A stretch of DNA of 64,000 nt from Membranipora membranacea (taxonomy: Eukaryota > Bryozoa > Gymnolaemata > Cheilostomatida > Membraniporidae). Below are positions 46,912-59,154 of this stretch, in pieces (position 1 is the first letter of the stretch; the number at the start of each line of letters is the position of its first letter). Under the pieces are notes generated by a model that had not been told where the DNA came from, did no database searches, and saw only the letters and a list, made by a program, of their open reading frames with translations. Location of the stretch: positions 10,538,001 to 10,602,000 of the forward strand of contig OU612073.1 of the NCBI GenBank assembly GCA_914767715.1, given 5' to 3'. The position numbers and the translations under genes are program-made.

Positions 46912-49900
46912 ATGATGCGTGTTTTACTGTTCTCAATGATATTGATGGTACTGTTGCCTTGCATTGTCAAGTGTGGTCAGCGTCTATGCAGCGATGACGA
47001 GACGGTCTGTACTGTAGGACTGTGCAATGTCACAGATTGCAAGCTGTGCTCAGACAAAGATGCGAGATGCACTACAGAATCAGAGACAGAGCCTATCCCT
47101 CAAACTCTGCCTCAGTCTACTGCACACTTGTATCTGGAGTACCGGGGAGCACCTGTAGCGTTGACATCTGCAATGTTCTCACGTTACCAGAGACTTTCAA
47201 GGCTAGTATTATCTGGAAACATATCTTCGCTCGGTCCAGGAACCTTTAATCTACCTGCTTTGTCTCAACTGAGCATCCAAAACACTCTCATCAGCCAACT
47301 ACCATATGATGCGTTCTTAATACACAGTCCATTGAAATCACTGATACTTTCATTCAACAGGCTAAGAAGCATTCCCTATGGTGCATTCGCTTACATGAAA
47401 AGATTAAAATCTATTGATTTGTCTTATAACCCTATCGAAATATGTGACGGACTTGACAACTCAACAATTGGTTATGAATTTCAAAGGCTTCCATTGCTCC
47501 AAGAATTAAACCTTGCTGGCTTGGGCGACAGCCGCTGCAAAACTCTCAGTTCAATTTTTTTCCAGCCCATAAAGCAGTTGAAAGAGCTGAACTTGACTGA
47601 ATCAAAGCTTTTACTTGGTAACCAAACTGTCCTCTCAGAATTGTCACATCTAACGACTCTGTCCATAGGCAACATTGAGCCATACAGGTCATGCCCAGCT
47701 AAAGCTGTTGAGTTTTTTACTAATCTCCCAACAAGCCTCGAATTGATTTACGCTCATGGATGGAGAACATTGCTGCCGATAACAAAAGATTGCATTTTGT
47801 CAGAAAACTCATTCTCCGGGATGTCACATCTTAGGATGAATCAGCTTGACTTTTCGTTCTGTGATCGTGTGATAGGTGATACATTGAAAGCTGCATCTTT
47901 TACTGGACTGCAGCAATCACTGACAGAACTTACTTTATCATGGACGAGGACAACAACAATAGAGTATGGAGCGCTTCAGCCGTTGAAAAAATTGTCAACA
48001 CTGAGATTATCAGGGAACCAGTTAGGGCCTGCTAGATTTGATCTCTTTCCCGCTAACTTTACATCAAACCTAAAAACATTGGCACTGGACTATTTGGGCA
48101 TTCGACACGAGAGTATCAGCCCTTATGACGCATCACACCTCCTCGTCACATCTCCCCAACTGAAAGTTTTATCATTCAATGGTAATTTTCTCACAGAGGT
48201 ACCAAACTTGATTCCAGTCACAAGTACGCAGAAATCAAAAATGGTCGATTTGAGACTAGATAATAACATCCTGAGCACTATAGATGAGCAGAGCTTCCAG
48301 GAGCTGTGTGAATTTATGCCTCATCTTAGCATTTTTTCAGTCAGAAAAAATAACATAAAGTTAGTGGCTGGTTTCTGTACAAGTCTTGAGACTTTGTATA
48401 TATCAGACAACCACCTAGGTCAGGAATTCCAAACAGCTAACCTAATAACTATCAGTAAGTTGAAAAATCTAGCTGCTTTGGATATCTCTCGAAATGGTAT
48501 CACAGAATTTCCCGAGTTTCTCACCGCGGACATGGCTCACTTAACTCACCTGATGCTAGCAGGAAACGCTATAAAACATATATCACTGGGAAATCTCAAA
48601 AATCAAGAATGGCTCAGAGTCTTAGATTTAAGCAGCAACTTGTTAAGCACTCTTGATCAATTCACGCTGAATAAAGAGTTCACTAACATATATTTTCAAA
48701 ATAACTTGCTAACTACACTTCCGGTCAACCTGTCCAAAGCTCTGAGCAATCTATCAGAATTGGTCATGTTCGACATACTAGGCAATCCTTTTGATTGTTC
48801 TTGCGTAGGGAGCTCGAAAGAATTCCAGATCTGGGTCACAAACTTCAAACACTTAGCCAATGTCAAAGAGTTGATTTGCAATAATATAAACCCTTATCGA
48901 TATGGCAACTTAGTATATAACCACACAATGGACACTTTCTATTGTGATTACCAGACGCCTGTGATAGTAACCGGTGCTTCCCTCCTAGCCTTTATTTTTC
49001 TGTTGCCAATCATCATCAACATTTACAAATACAGGTGGTACTTCAGCCACCCTCAAATAGTCACAAGGGCAATAGCTACTAGTTTACGGCAAGCTGAAAT
49101 AGAACACAACTGCCGCTATGATGCAACCGTCTCATATGATGCTAAGAATGAGGAAGACACTATCTGGCTTATTGATCATCTGTTACCAGCAGTGGAGGAG
49201 CGAACCAGCAAACCTGATGACAAACAAGTGAGAACATCTATAATACTTGATGCATTTTATTTTTAGAACTTCATTTGGTGGCAGCGAGATCGGTGGTGGT
49301 GGTGATTGGTGAAGGTGACATGTGGTGGTGACATGTGGTGGTGATTGGTGGTGGTGCTTGGTGGCAGCAAGATTGGTGATGGTGGTGATTGGTGGCAGAG
49401 ATTGGTGGTGGTGATTGGTGGCAGAAACTGGTGGTGGTAATTGGTGGTGGTGACATGTGGTGGTGATTTGTGGTGGTGATTGGGGTGTGATTGGTGGCTG
49501 TGTGTGGCTAATGGCCTTGGTTGGTAGTGGTGGTTGGCGGTGCTTCTTGGTGGTGATTGGTGGTGGCGATTGGTCATGCTCATATTTTTGGTGATGTTGA
49601 TGGTTTCTCGTGGATTTTTGAGAACGTGTAGTGAGCCATATTCCCCTGCTCATTTAAGTTGGCCTGTGGTGGTTAGCCAGTTGGTGGCAAACCTAGTGTG
49701 TTTCGGCTGTTATGGTGGTGGAAAAACCATCTTTTGCTAAGCTGTAAAATGTCATTTTAGTTGTGTTGATGCTGGATCATAAGTGTTTGATTTGATTAGC
49801 CTCAATATTGGATTTCTATAACTATAGCCAGATTTTGACATCAAATGCTTCACCAGTATCATGTATAACATCACAGAGTAAGGATATATTTCTTGATTTA

Positions 49901-51655
49901 AAGAATTCATGAGGCATCAAATTTGGGGAATATATTGTTTTTCAAGATTTAAATAAATGTCAGCTATCCACATCCAGTCCATTCGGATGTAAAATAAAAG
50001 TTTTATCTGTAATCAGGTTAGACTTGTAACTGTAGGTTGTTTAAATTTATTTTAGCATTATACATTGTGATGACATGATCAAGTTTTTTCCTTCCTTCAA
50101 AGATTCGACTCTTCATCCAAGACCGTGATGGAGGCATTGGGACTGAGAGATACACGGAACTCTGTCAAACAGCAGAGAACAGCCGCAAGATAATTATAAT
50201 ACTAAGCAACAGTTATGCCCGTAGTCACTTGTGCCTGCGTGAAGCTGCCATTCTAGCAGGTTGGTAGTTCCTGATTAGATCTAGGAGGGTGGGAGTGATA
50301 TATCCCACCATTCCTGATTAGATCAAGTATGATCCAATTCAATTGAATTTGGAATTACTGCCCCTTGAGCGGCAGCGTTTACCAGCACAATGGGAGAGAC
50401 CCAAAATGCAGTCAACTTCTCAACTTGGATCAAAATTGATTTAGTTTCTGATAATAAAGCAGCAGTATGCATGAAACTTTACAGTACTGATACAGTAGTC
50501 TTAGCTTTAAAATCTGAAATCAATCAAGGGTTGATGCTCAAAAAACTTAGATTCCAAGTGTCGACAGCAAGCAGTAGATATGAGATCATTATTTATAAAT
50601 TGTAACCAATCAATAAACAGCCTCAACAGAAGTTTATCGTACAAAAACTGTTTCCCTGTTCCTTAGTTTTTTCTATCACTGAATCAAGTATGAGCATTTA
50701 ACACATGCTGGATGACAAGAAACTACTTCCTTCTCAAGTTTTACTTAGTCACACAATGACAGCGGTTGTTGCATAAGCTGTTTCAATGACTAATTGAAGT
50801 TTGTATTATTCTGAAGGGTTTGAGACTGAGGGACAGCAGTTCTACCACCCCGATAGAATACTGGTGTTAGTGAGAGAACAGCTTACTGAAGATGTTATCG
50901 AGGCTCCCGTTACAGGTTTATTACTTGAGAATGTCATCGAAGTGGTAAGATTTCACACTGATTACGTGATATACTATTGCATCTAAATCTCTGATCGATA
51001 GACAGTGAACTAATTCACTTAGCATGAGTACCATCACAAGGAATTTAGTGTGCCAACCTGAGTTAAATTTTATTTATTAGGGGCGGGTACATGTTAGGTA
51101 CTCATACTAAATTGACTCCAACGATCACAGATACACATGATAAGAGTGTAGTCTCAATGTCAGTGTGGTAAGATTTCACTATCAGAGCAATAAAAAATTG
51201 TGATGTGATGTGATGTCATCATCATGAATATAATTTTAGTTCGATCAAATAAATATTGAATAAACAAAGTTTTACTTTCGAGACAGAAAGCCGTTTTCTG
51301 TTGCAAGTCAAATTTGTGTCAATTTTAATTTCAAGTTTTCCTCGCCATTTTTGTTGATACATTTTTGGCGAATGCACTCTTGAAGATTGATCAACATTTC
51401 TTCATGACTATACATGTTGTCTCTTGTATGATTCAAATCCTTTGGATCCGGAGGCTTGGTTAGGTTTATACCCACTATATTTTGTTTACTTTACAGACAG
51501 AAGATGTGCGATGCAATGACCGAAAAATGAGGCAAATTTGGAAAAAAATTCAAAGGTTTTTAGCCAAGCCAAAATATAGCTACAAAAAGAAGACACAGCG
51601 GCGCAGCAGAACTTCTCCTACCGGAGATCCTATTAGCTATCAAGAAATCCCCTGA
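46912..51655 (+). CDS. Toll-like receptor (LRR - transmembrane - TIR)
   Basis: Exons 46912-49227, 50103-50259, 50817-50944 and 51497-51655 encode 919 residues. A signal peptide (MMRVLLFSMILMVLLPCIV) leads into a Cys-rich cap and then many leucine-rich repeats (for example LKSLILSFNRLRSIP, LRVLDLSSNLLSTL) up to a single C-terminal cap with CSC and two later Cys, so this is the single-cysteine-cluster type. The membrane helix is about residues 684-706 (VTGASLLAFIFLLPIIINIY). The TIR domain starts at YDATVSYDAKNEED (residue 736) and continues over introns: IRLFIQDRDGGIG, SRKIIIILSNSYARSHLCLR. The BB-loop reads RDGGIG instead of the usual RDxxPG, so the loop proline is missing. A basic tail (KKKTQRRSR) ends the protein. 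The ectodomain lies in one exon and only the TIR is split. Ligand unknown. Confidence 0.93.
49268..49580. repeat. TGGTGGTGATTGG-type minisatellite in TLR intron 1
   Basis: Degenerate GGTGGTGATTGGTGGCAGAG-like units, strongly purine/pyrimidine-skewed (G/T on the plus strand). It begins just beyond the donor at 49228 and creates spurious His/Pro/Ser-rich open frames on the minus strand. Confidence 0.9.
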
Positions 51656-51892
51656 TGGTGTATTAATGAAGTATAAGTGCTCAATCTCTGCCTGGGTTGG
51701 TTGTAGTGGAATTCATCATGTAGAACATTCCGATCCACATCCCTGTGATTCATAATGGAATGCAATAACCAGTAATCCTGGCAGAATTTGAGCACTCTGA
51801 CTAGTGTATTAGCCTATAGTACACGAGTTCCCAAACGTAGGTCTAAAATAAAATTTGATGATTGAGTTCAACAAGGCATGTGACCATCATGG

Positions 51893-52200
51893 TCTCACCG
51901 CAACTATACGCTTGAATCCCAAGGAAGATACAGCAAATCCCATGTGTGTTAGCATTAGCACTGTCCTGATGTCACTGGGACTTCCAGAAAATTGCATTGT
52001 GGTATGTATGTATACATGCCCTGTTTGGGTTTTCACTTTCGACAACCAAATAGAGAGAATGTGATAGATTGCCATCGAATTTGTGGCTTCACTCTATATT
52101 ATGAATCCCATGTTAATTAGTCTTTTGTATTTCTTTGGTCAAAAAGCTCTTTTGTTTCAAGGTGATATATTTTATATTTTAATTCTGATAAAATATAGTG
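51893..52200. repeat. Dispersed repeat, pairs with 57895-58500
   Basis: Shares CGCTTGAATCCCAA, GTTAGCATT, AAATTGCATTGTGGTA and TCAAAAAGCTCTT with the later copy, which is interrupted by a foldback element at 58003-58352. Confidence 0.7.
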
Positions 52201-53319
52201 TGGTGGATTTTCTACCAGACCTGGAAAGTCAACCTTACATTTTATTTCATTTCAATGTTTTTGTTAGTTGTGTCCACTTTGGATATGACTCATTATCATA
52301 GTAACTTTTCTATTTTATCTTTTATAACCCAAGTACCTTAGTTTTATTTTTTCTCATAGCCAGTATCATGTATGCCCCATAGAATCTCTTATTTTAGCCT
52401 AAATACTATGCTGTAACCTTGTATTTAATAATCGAACACGAGGAGAAGAAGTTGGTTAATCTTTTGCAGCTGAATCAGTCACACCTAATAAATTCAGAAA
52501 ATATAGAAATCAAAATAAATGCCATAGTGAATTCAATTCACTGAAATAGGTGTTCCTGAATTGCCTGTTGGCAGACCCCTCTCCATTTTGAGCACTGCTA
52601 AGCCATTCCATGCACCCTAGACAACTAAATTATAGTCCAAAAGAGATATTTATAAACTTCATTATGATAAATTGAAGTCATTAAAAATCAATCATAACAT
52701 AAAAAAAACTGCAGAGCCAATATTTGATTGAATCTGAGGTTCTGGGGTGCATTGCAAAAGTGTGAATATTAATCAAGACAGATCTAGAATACCTAAAAGT
52801 CACAACACGGAATATCCTTAATTTTAATAATTTTATTTATTCATTTAATATGAACTTTATTAACCACCGATCAATGCATGGAGCAAATTTATTGACAAAT
52901 GTCATCGACAAATTTATTTGTCATTGACTTTGATCGGCAATAATAAAGTATATGTATGTATGTGAAAACAACAACAAAAAATAAAAGAAACAAGAAGGCA
53001 TTGGCGTATTTTGTGTATTTATAAAAATTTATGTGTATTATGTGTATTTATGTACATTCTTGCATTGTACATTCCAGCATTCATAACTTTCTGTCATGAT
53101 ATCAAATTTTTTTAACTGTGGGTATTATCGGGTTCAAACTTGACCAGTGAACTGGGGCCCATCTGACGAGGCGACAGATAGTCTGCTACCTCTGTTGGAG
53201 TGACAGTCTGCGCTCAGTGTGTTAGACACGTGGGATATTTGTGTTCTCATGGTGTGTTGGGATGTATTGTAACCTGATAATGTCGGTGAAGGCCTGCTAC
53301 CTCTACCATCACCCGGCCT

Positions 53320-53790
53320 GCAAAATAATGACTTTGCGTCATCCTGTGAACAATAAAAGATAACATTTTACAAAACAGTTGTTGTTGTTGCTGTTTTTAT
53401 CGGTCTCTTTTCTAGATAGTACCAGACCTTTTCAAATACATCAAACGCAAGGCCATTCAGGTCATTTCAATGCACATATATTTCTTTTGTAGGGGTGTGA
53501 AATGGAAATATAGTGTGTTCGGCGGCTTGTTGAAAGATGTTTTTAAATATATTCAGTGATATAGCCCTAACCAGTATGGTGGTGATCATTGAATGCGCAG
53601 CAAGTGCGCTCTGGTTTGTGCATATATATGATGTGGGGTGGAATTCGGTTTTTGGCAGTCGTATGGGACGCTACAGTTGACCAAAACCGCCAATTTTTCC
53701 AACATAATATTCCCAGTGCCTATAATTATGTGGGGAAAAATTGGCGGTTTTGGTCAACTGTATGGGACGCTTCCAACAATATGAATTAAT
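53320..53790. repeat. Dispersed repeat, pairs with 57110-57640
   Basis: Starts CCTGCAAAATAATGACTTTG, includes a GTT run, and continues to GGTTTTTGGCAGTC; the second copy has the same order. The copies differ by the MITE at 53673-53760. Confidence 0.75.
53673..53760. mobile_element. 88-bp foldback MITE with TATGGGACGCT duplication
   Basis: ACAGTTGACCAAAACCGCCA is inverted at the other end (GGCGGTTTTGGTCAACTG), a stem of about 28 bp. TATGGGACGCT flanks both sides (53662-53672, 53761-53771). The paralogous repeat near 57611 reads ATAGGACCCTACC without the insert, an empty site. Confidence 0.88.
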
Positions 53791-53865
53791 CACTGTAACA
53801 AATTCTTTGATAATACTATCATGAATCTTTTTGTGGTTATCTGTATCTATTTAGATCAGTTTTCT

Positions 53866-54172
53866 TGTACTGTAAGGGAAAACAGTTTTCTTGTAAGGGA
53901 AAACAGTTTTCTTGTAAGGGAAAACAGTTTTCTTGTATAAGGGAAAACAGTTTCCTTGTAAGGGAAAACAGTTTTCTTGTAAGGGAAAACAGTTTTCTTG
54001 TAAGGGAAAACAGTTTTCTTGCAAGGGAAAACAGTTTTCTTGTAAGGGAAAACAGTTTTCTTGTATAAGGGAAAACAGTTTCCTTGTAAGGGAAAACAGT
54101 TTTCTTGTAAGGGAAAATAGTTTTCTTGCAAGGGAAAACAGTTTTCTTGCAAGGGAAAACAGTTTTCTTGTG
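53866..54172. repeat. 21-bp minisatellite containing a palindrome
   Basis: About fourteen units of TTTTCTTGTAAGGGAAAACAG, a few lengthened by two bases (TGTATAAGGG). Every unit boundary holds GAAAACAGTTTTC, so each junction can form a small hairpin. The unit length divisible by three creates long false reading frames on both strands. Confidence 0.95.
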
Positions 54173-54574
54173 AGGGATGATGAAATCCGAAACAACTGTA
54201 CTTCGGAAAGTTCAGGTCAGACAGGGTCTTGTTCAACCAGAAAGTTGCTGGGCAGCTAAGATGAGTGTGTAAAATTATTGTGTCTTTTGCCACATAGAAT
54301 ATTTAGCCACCGGTTGGTAGAATTTGGCAAGTGGTAAACAGCCAGTATATCAACAGGAAAGCTACAACCTACGTAATATGATGTGCAACCAATCGATGGG
54401 ATTTTATATTTCCACCTACGATGATGGTTTAATCTGCTAATTATGCTTGCCATAAAGGTTATAATGATTGGCCGATTTTTTTGCTAGCAATACATTTTCC
54501 CACAAGCAGGTCCCAAAGAAAATTCTGCTATTTTTATTGCTGCAGAATCTTTTGACGACGTTTTCGTGGGTTGA

Positions 54575-56055
54575 CTATGCTTTTAACTGAACTTTAGATA
54601 GATTGTAACCAAATCTGCTTATTTTACATCTTACCCTGAAGGCTTGGTTAAATATGCAGTAGATGACTGGAGAAGTGAAGACATTTGTCATCATGAGGCC
54701 TAGTAATAACGACTCCAGTATTAATGCTACTCTCTTGGTGACGTGTTGTATGGAATCCGTCTCGCCAAAGATTGAGTATAGTAGATTGATTGGAAGCCAG
54801 GTCAACAAGGTCACCGAAGCATCAATAGCAAGCATTCTCAATACCTACAATGTAAATAAGATGTATCATGATATTAATCTGTAGACTGAGGTCTTGGATT
54901 TGGTGTACATGGTGGAGTCACCACACACCAGCATTCTCATTACATTTGAATATGATGACAGCAATCTCTTGTATACCCTGCTCACAGCAGAGGTGAAACG
55001 ACCCTACTATATTCCTAATACCTAAACGTTTATGTTTACACAATATGTATGATCATGATGGCATCTATATATAGAATGAGATGAAATGCTATGAAATACC
55101 GATTTGCTGAGAAGAGCTGTTCTGCTGTTTACTTTACTTTACACTGGTCTACACTCCCGCAGTTTGGTCTCCCTCCACTTAACTATCATGCCAGAAACAA
55201 ACACTTTTATACCAAGGTTGTAGGTTGCAGGCCAGACTTCTCTTCACGAGCTAACAAATGAACAGCTTACTTAGCCATTAATGGGTAAGCATTTTATGTA
55301 CGCCATACCTGAGATTTTTGTTTAGCTTGTTTACGTTCCTGTTTCACATTGCCTCTCTCTCCTATCCTTGACCTGGAGCAGAGTTTCACTGCTATGAGCG
55401 TATACGAGACCACAATTATTAGAGATGGCAAACAGTATTTGACGGCCACAGCATACTGGTAGGATGTTCTGTGTGTCATCCGCCATGGCGAGGATACGTA
55501 ACATATCCATGCCCCTCCGATGATGTCCACTCGTGAGTAAAGTATCGATTCTATTGTGTCTGGTAGAAATCCGATAGACCAGACAAAAGCTGCTACAAGT
55601 AGCTTCATTTTCTTGGTATAGCTTCTCATCTTTAGTGGTACGTAGACGACAGCCACTCTCTCTAAACTAATCGCTGCGTTCCAAAGAGGACTCACATACA
55701 ACGGTCCAAAGGCTAGTAGTCCGATGGTTGCACACAGTGGTACGCTTTGAGGAAAATTCAGCTTTAGGATTGAAATCAATGCAAAGGCCGGCAAAAAGGC
55801 TGCAGAAAGCAAGTCTGCTACTGCCAAGTTTATAAGCTGAATTTTCATTTCTCCACTCGTCCTCTTACCTTTCGCAATGGTCACTATTGCGAGTAAGTTG
55901 AATGTGACACCCAGAACTGCTATCAGTGTATATGCAGTACCTATGGAGTAATCGTCAAATCTGGTGTAGAAACTAAGTCTTAGTCCAGCATCGGCAGCAT
56001 CACCACCATCCATCGTCTGAGACGAGGTAGCGTTATCGTTGACTGACAAATTCAT
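54575..56055 (-). CDS. Class A (rhodopsin-like) G-protein-coupled receptor
   Basis: Exon 1 is 56055-55309 and exon 2 is 54844-54575; the join in the third cytoplasmic loop (phase 0) gives 338 residues. An N-terminus with N-glycosylation sites (NLSVNDNATS) precedes seven helices: GVTFNLLAIVTI (helix 1 Asn), NLAVADLLSA (helix 2 Asp), a helix 3 ending SLERVAVVYVPL, TLLTWLPINLLYSI (helix 6), and TSPVIYCIFNQAFR (helix 7). Extracellular Cys in VPLCATIG and AWICYVSS can pair. The DRY motif is ERV, helix 6 has TWLP rather than CWLP, and NPxxY is SPVIY. There is no helix 7 Lys, so it is not an opsin. It is an orphan receptor, most like the invertebrate opsin/peptide-receptor branch. A minus-strand AATAAA lies at 54538-54533. 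Confidence 0.92.
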
Positions 56056-56945
56056 GTTCTCAGCTACCGAACAGGATCTGGCGCTAAGTTAATGTCTCCT
56101 CAAAGAAGAGGAATCGAAAGACGTTGTGTATGTAAGTGTTATTCATGTTAACTGCCAATGATATTGTGTTGTTGTGAACATTCACCTTATAACTGAAAAG
56201 AATAGTGCCAATAAGGTGAATATATTTAGAATTTGATGAGTTTTACTCGATAGTGCTGATTTCTTTACATTTATTATCTAAATATTGATATTAGGTATTA
56301 TCTAACATTGCACGAGATAATCAATTATTAATTACCCAGCAGACAAACTGTCATAAAATTAATAGAGATTTGACGTCGATGCTAACGTCCACCGATGGTT
56401 GAGGGTTGGTCACCGAGGTGTAACCGCTCTACGTGGATGTAAGGGAGTAATCAATTATATGACAGTTTGCATGCTGGGTGACCATTTGTATCTGGATTAG
56501 CAACGAGACTATAAAACTGTGGTGTAGCATAGCTCGTTTCTAGAGGACTGTATTTTTCATCCTGATTTTTATCAATAACCTATGATTAGGTGAATAAGAA
56601 AAACGGCTGATGGTGAATCATAAACTCAGATTGAGATGAAAAAATAGGCACCATGAAGCATATCAGATGACAAGAACACAATAAAAAAACAGTGACAGTA
56701 TAATGACAATGGACATGGAAATGTAATGTATGAGACATATTAGTTAGCATGGAAAAGGTTCTATGAAGAAAAAGCCTTAATAAAATTAAAATGAAGAATT
56801 ATAAATAACTATCATTATACGGCATAAAATAAAATCCATCGGGAAGTCAATGTAAAAAAAAAAGATGATGATGACGATGACGATGACGATGATGATGATG
56901 ACGGCGCATGATAATTAGTCAGATACATAAAGTTGGTGGTGCCTA
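56056..56945. other. Intergenic upstream of the GPCR
   Basis: No gene seen. A GATGAC/GATGAT microsatellite lies at 56863-56903. Confidence 0.5.
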
Positions 56946-57096
56946 CCCGCTACCCGCTACCAGCTACCCGCTACCCGCTACCAGCTACCCGCTACCCGCT
57001 ACCCGCTACCCGCTACCCGCTACCCGCTACCCGCTACCCGCTACCCGCTACCCGCTACCCGCTACCCGCTACCCGCTACCCGCTACCCGCTACCCG
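56946..57096. repeat. CTACCCG heptamer array
   Basis: About 21 units of CTACCCG, some CTACCAG near the start. G-rich on the minus strand (CGGGTAG), so able to form G-quadruplexes. It directly abuts the repeat starting at 57110 and a GTT run at 57167-57223. Confidence 0.95.
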
Positions 57097-57109
57097 CACA
57101 CCTACACCT

Positions 57110-57640
57110 GCAAAATAATGACTTTGCGTCGTCCTGTGAACAATAAAAGAAACACTTTTACAAAACAGTTGTTGTTGTTGTTGTTGTTGTCGTTGTTGCT
57201 GTTGTTGTTGTTGTTGTTGTTGCTCTTATCGATCGGTTTTCTCTGGGCTCTCTGCTTATTTTAATGACGATTGAAAATCGGGTATTTTGAAGTTGAAGCA
57301 AAGATTTGGTCAGTTTGAATGAAACCTGAAGAGAAGATTTCCCCATTTTGAGGCAAAATTGAAGAGAAAAGATAATATCACCTTCAAATGCTATTAAAAT
57401 TGTGTGCAATGCTGTCTCAGCTCTTCAGAATTAGGTTCAGTTTTTTGTCCATTGTCCAAATCAATCGATCGTTTTGAAGAAATCATTTTGAAGATGACAG
57501 TTTAAAAATTGAAGATTGCTGCTTCATTTTTCCCCAAAGAAATTAAAACTAGCGCTGTGTGCAGAGAGCCCTGGTTTTATGTGGGATTGAATATGGTTTT
57601 TGACAATCATATAGGACCCTACCATTAAACTAGCTGTCAT
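57110..57640. repeat. Dispersed repeat, pairs with 53320-53790
   Basis: Second copy, longer than the first by sequence between the GTT run and the ATGGTTTTTGACAATCATAT stretch. No gene. Confidence 0.7.
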
Positions 57641-58002
57641 TTTAAATTAACATAATGGCTCTCAGTGACTATTTACTCGATTGACATTACTGCACTTTCT
57701 TGTACGATGTACTTAATACAGTTGGCTAATTACTTTCCATATTGCTGCTTACTGAGAGAAAGAATATTAGGAGGATAACTCAATAAAAGATTTTTATTTT
57801 GAGAGGAAAGCTTATTTTAGTTCTATAGAGATGGATGTTGCACATGGAAATTCATGAATTTTGTAGAATAGCTCAAGATTAATTTCCTAAGCTTTGCGCT
57901 TGAATCCCAAAGAAGATAAAGTCAATGTCATATATGTTAGCATTGACCTGAAGTCACTGGGAATTCCACAAAAATTGCATTGTGGTACATTCTTATGTAC
58001 AT

Positions 58003-58352
58003 TAGGTAAATTCGCGCCCTTGGTATCTGTATTAAATAATCATTAATCATAATCATTTTCATAGGGATATCCAACTGAACTCAAGTTGTCTCCCTAGAAG
58101 GTAAATTTGCGCCCTTGGTATCTATATTAAATAATCATTAATCATAATCATTTTCATGGGGAAATCCTACTGAATCCAACTTGAATTCAAGTTGTCTCCT
58201 TATTACCAATGAGGAGATAATTCTAAGTTTCATTTGGCTGATATAGAAAAACCGTATACCTAATCATAAAATCTATTCAGTTGGATTTCCCTATGAAAAT
58301 GATTATGATTAATGATTATTTAATATAGATACCAAGGGCGCGAATTTACCTA
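58003..58352. mobile_element. 350-bp foldback element with 70-bp inverted ends
   Basis: Starts TAGGTAAATTCGCGCCCTTG and ends with its reverse complement (AAGGGCGCGAATTTACCTA). The inverted arms extend over about 70 bp, including AATCATTAATCATAATCATT. An additional direct copy of the left arm starts at 58099. The paralogous sequence at 52014 lacks it. A terminal TA suggests mariner-like insertion. Confidence 0.88.
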
Positions 58353-59154
58353 CTCTGTTTGTATTTTCACTTTTGATGCTCCAAAGGAGAGAATGCGATC
58401 CAATTTATGGCTGCATGCTGCATTCTTTATGGCAATAAGTATTTTATATTCCTTTCGTCAAAAAAGCTCTTATTCGTAATTTCCCACGGATATTTTGATT
58501 CTGATAAGATAATAGGCAAAAGCGCGACCTGTTCCATGGTAAGAATATTTAATAAATATTGACTGGGAAACCTATTAACCCTGGGGGATTCCAATCATAT
58601 GTTACGCTATTTATTATGATGGCAAAAACAAATAGATAGTTATTGATGAAGGGCCAAAAAAATATCCTGGTACCTCCGTGTTATGAGATTGCATAAAATA
58701 TATTTGTTGTATTTACAAATTATACTAGTTGTAGACTTGGAAGTACAAAATATACAAAGTGAGCATTCTTTGGATTATTTAAACACTCTGAGATACGCTA
58801 TGTGCATAATTTGAGAAAAAAATAGGGACTTCACACCGGTAATTGCAACTCAAACAGCCGTACAGAACCCACCCTATTCTAAATAACCTCACCAGTTACA
58901 TCAGCAGCACAAACCGCTAAATTTAATTTAAACACAAAAAAATACAGTCTTGACAGTCGCCGTATTGTACAATGTTATGTGTGAGAAAAACGAACTCGCC
59001 TGTCACTGTGACTAACAATTTCCAGAGATAGATTGGGTGTAACGATCATCCTTCAGTCCCTATTTCATCAGCTAGACACTTTGGGAATAAAAGATTGTTG
59101 ACCTTTTGCATGATATGGTCAATTTACAGTCCCCATTTCTTCAGTTAAATATAC
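58353..59154. other. Intergenic downstream of ERCC2
   Basis: Tail of the 51893 repeat family to about 58500; after that nothing recognised. Confidence 0.5.

Larger units (their letters stand above)
51656..53865. other. TLR 3' flank and intergenic repeats
   Basis: AATAAA at 51847-51852 may end the TLR mRNA. Two segments, 51893-52200 and 53320-53790, recur at 57895-58500 and 57110-57640, in the other order. No protein gene seen. Confidence 0.5.

Noticed and set aside
49183-49653. Minus-strand His/Pro/Ser-rich open frame
   Set aside because: It is a translation of the TGGTGG minisatellite in the TLR intron.
53866-54172. Regularly spaced repeats resembling a CRISPR array
   Set aside because: Units are head-to-tail with no unique spacers, and the window is clearly a eukaryotic nuclear genome.
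53851-54293. Long open frames on both strands with repeated NSFLVRE or ENCFPLQ
   Set aside because: Product of a 21-bp repeat unit whose length is divisible by three.
56908-57264. Open frame with repeated YPLPATR
   Set aside because: Translation of the CTACCCG array; three frames give the same peptide.
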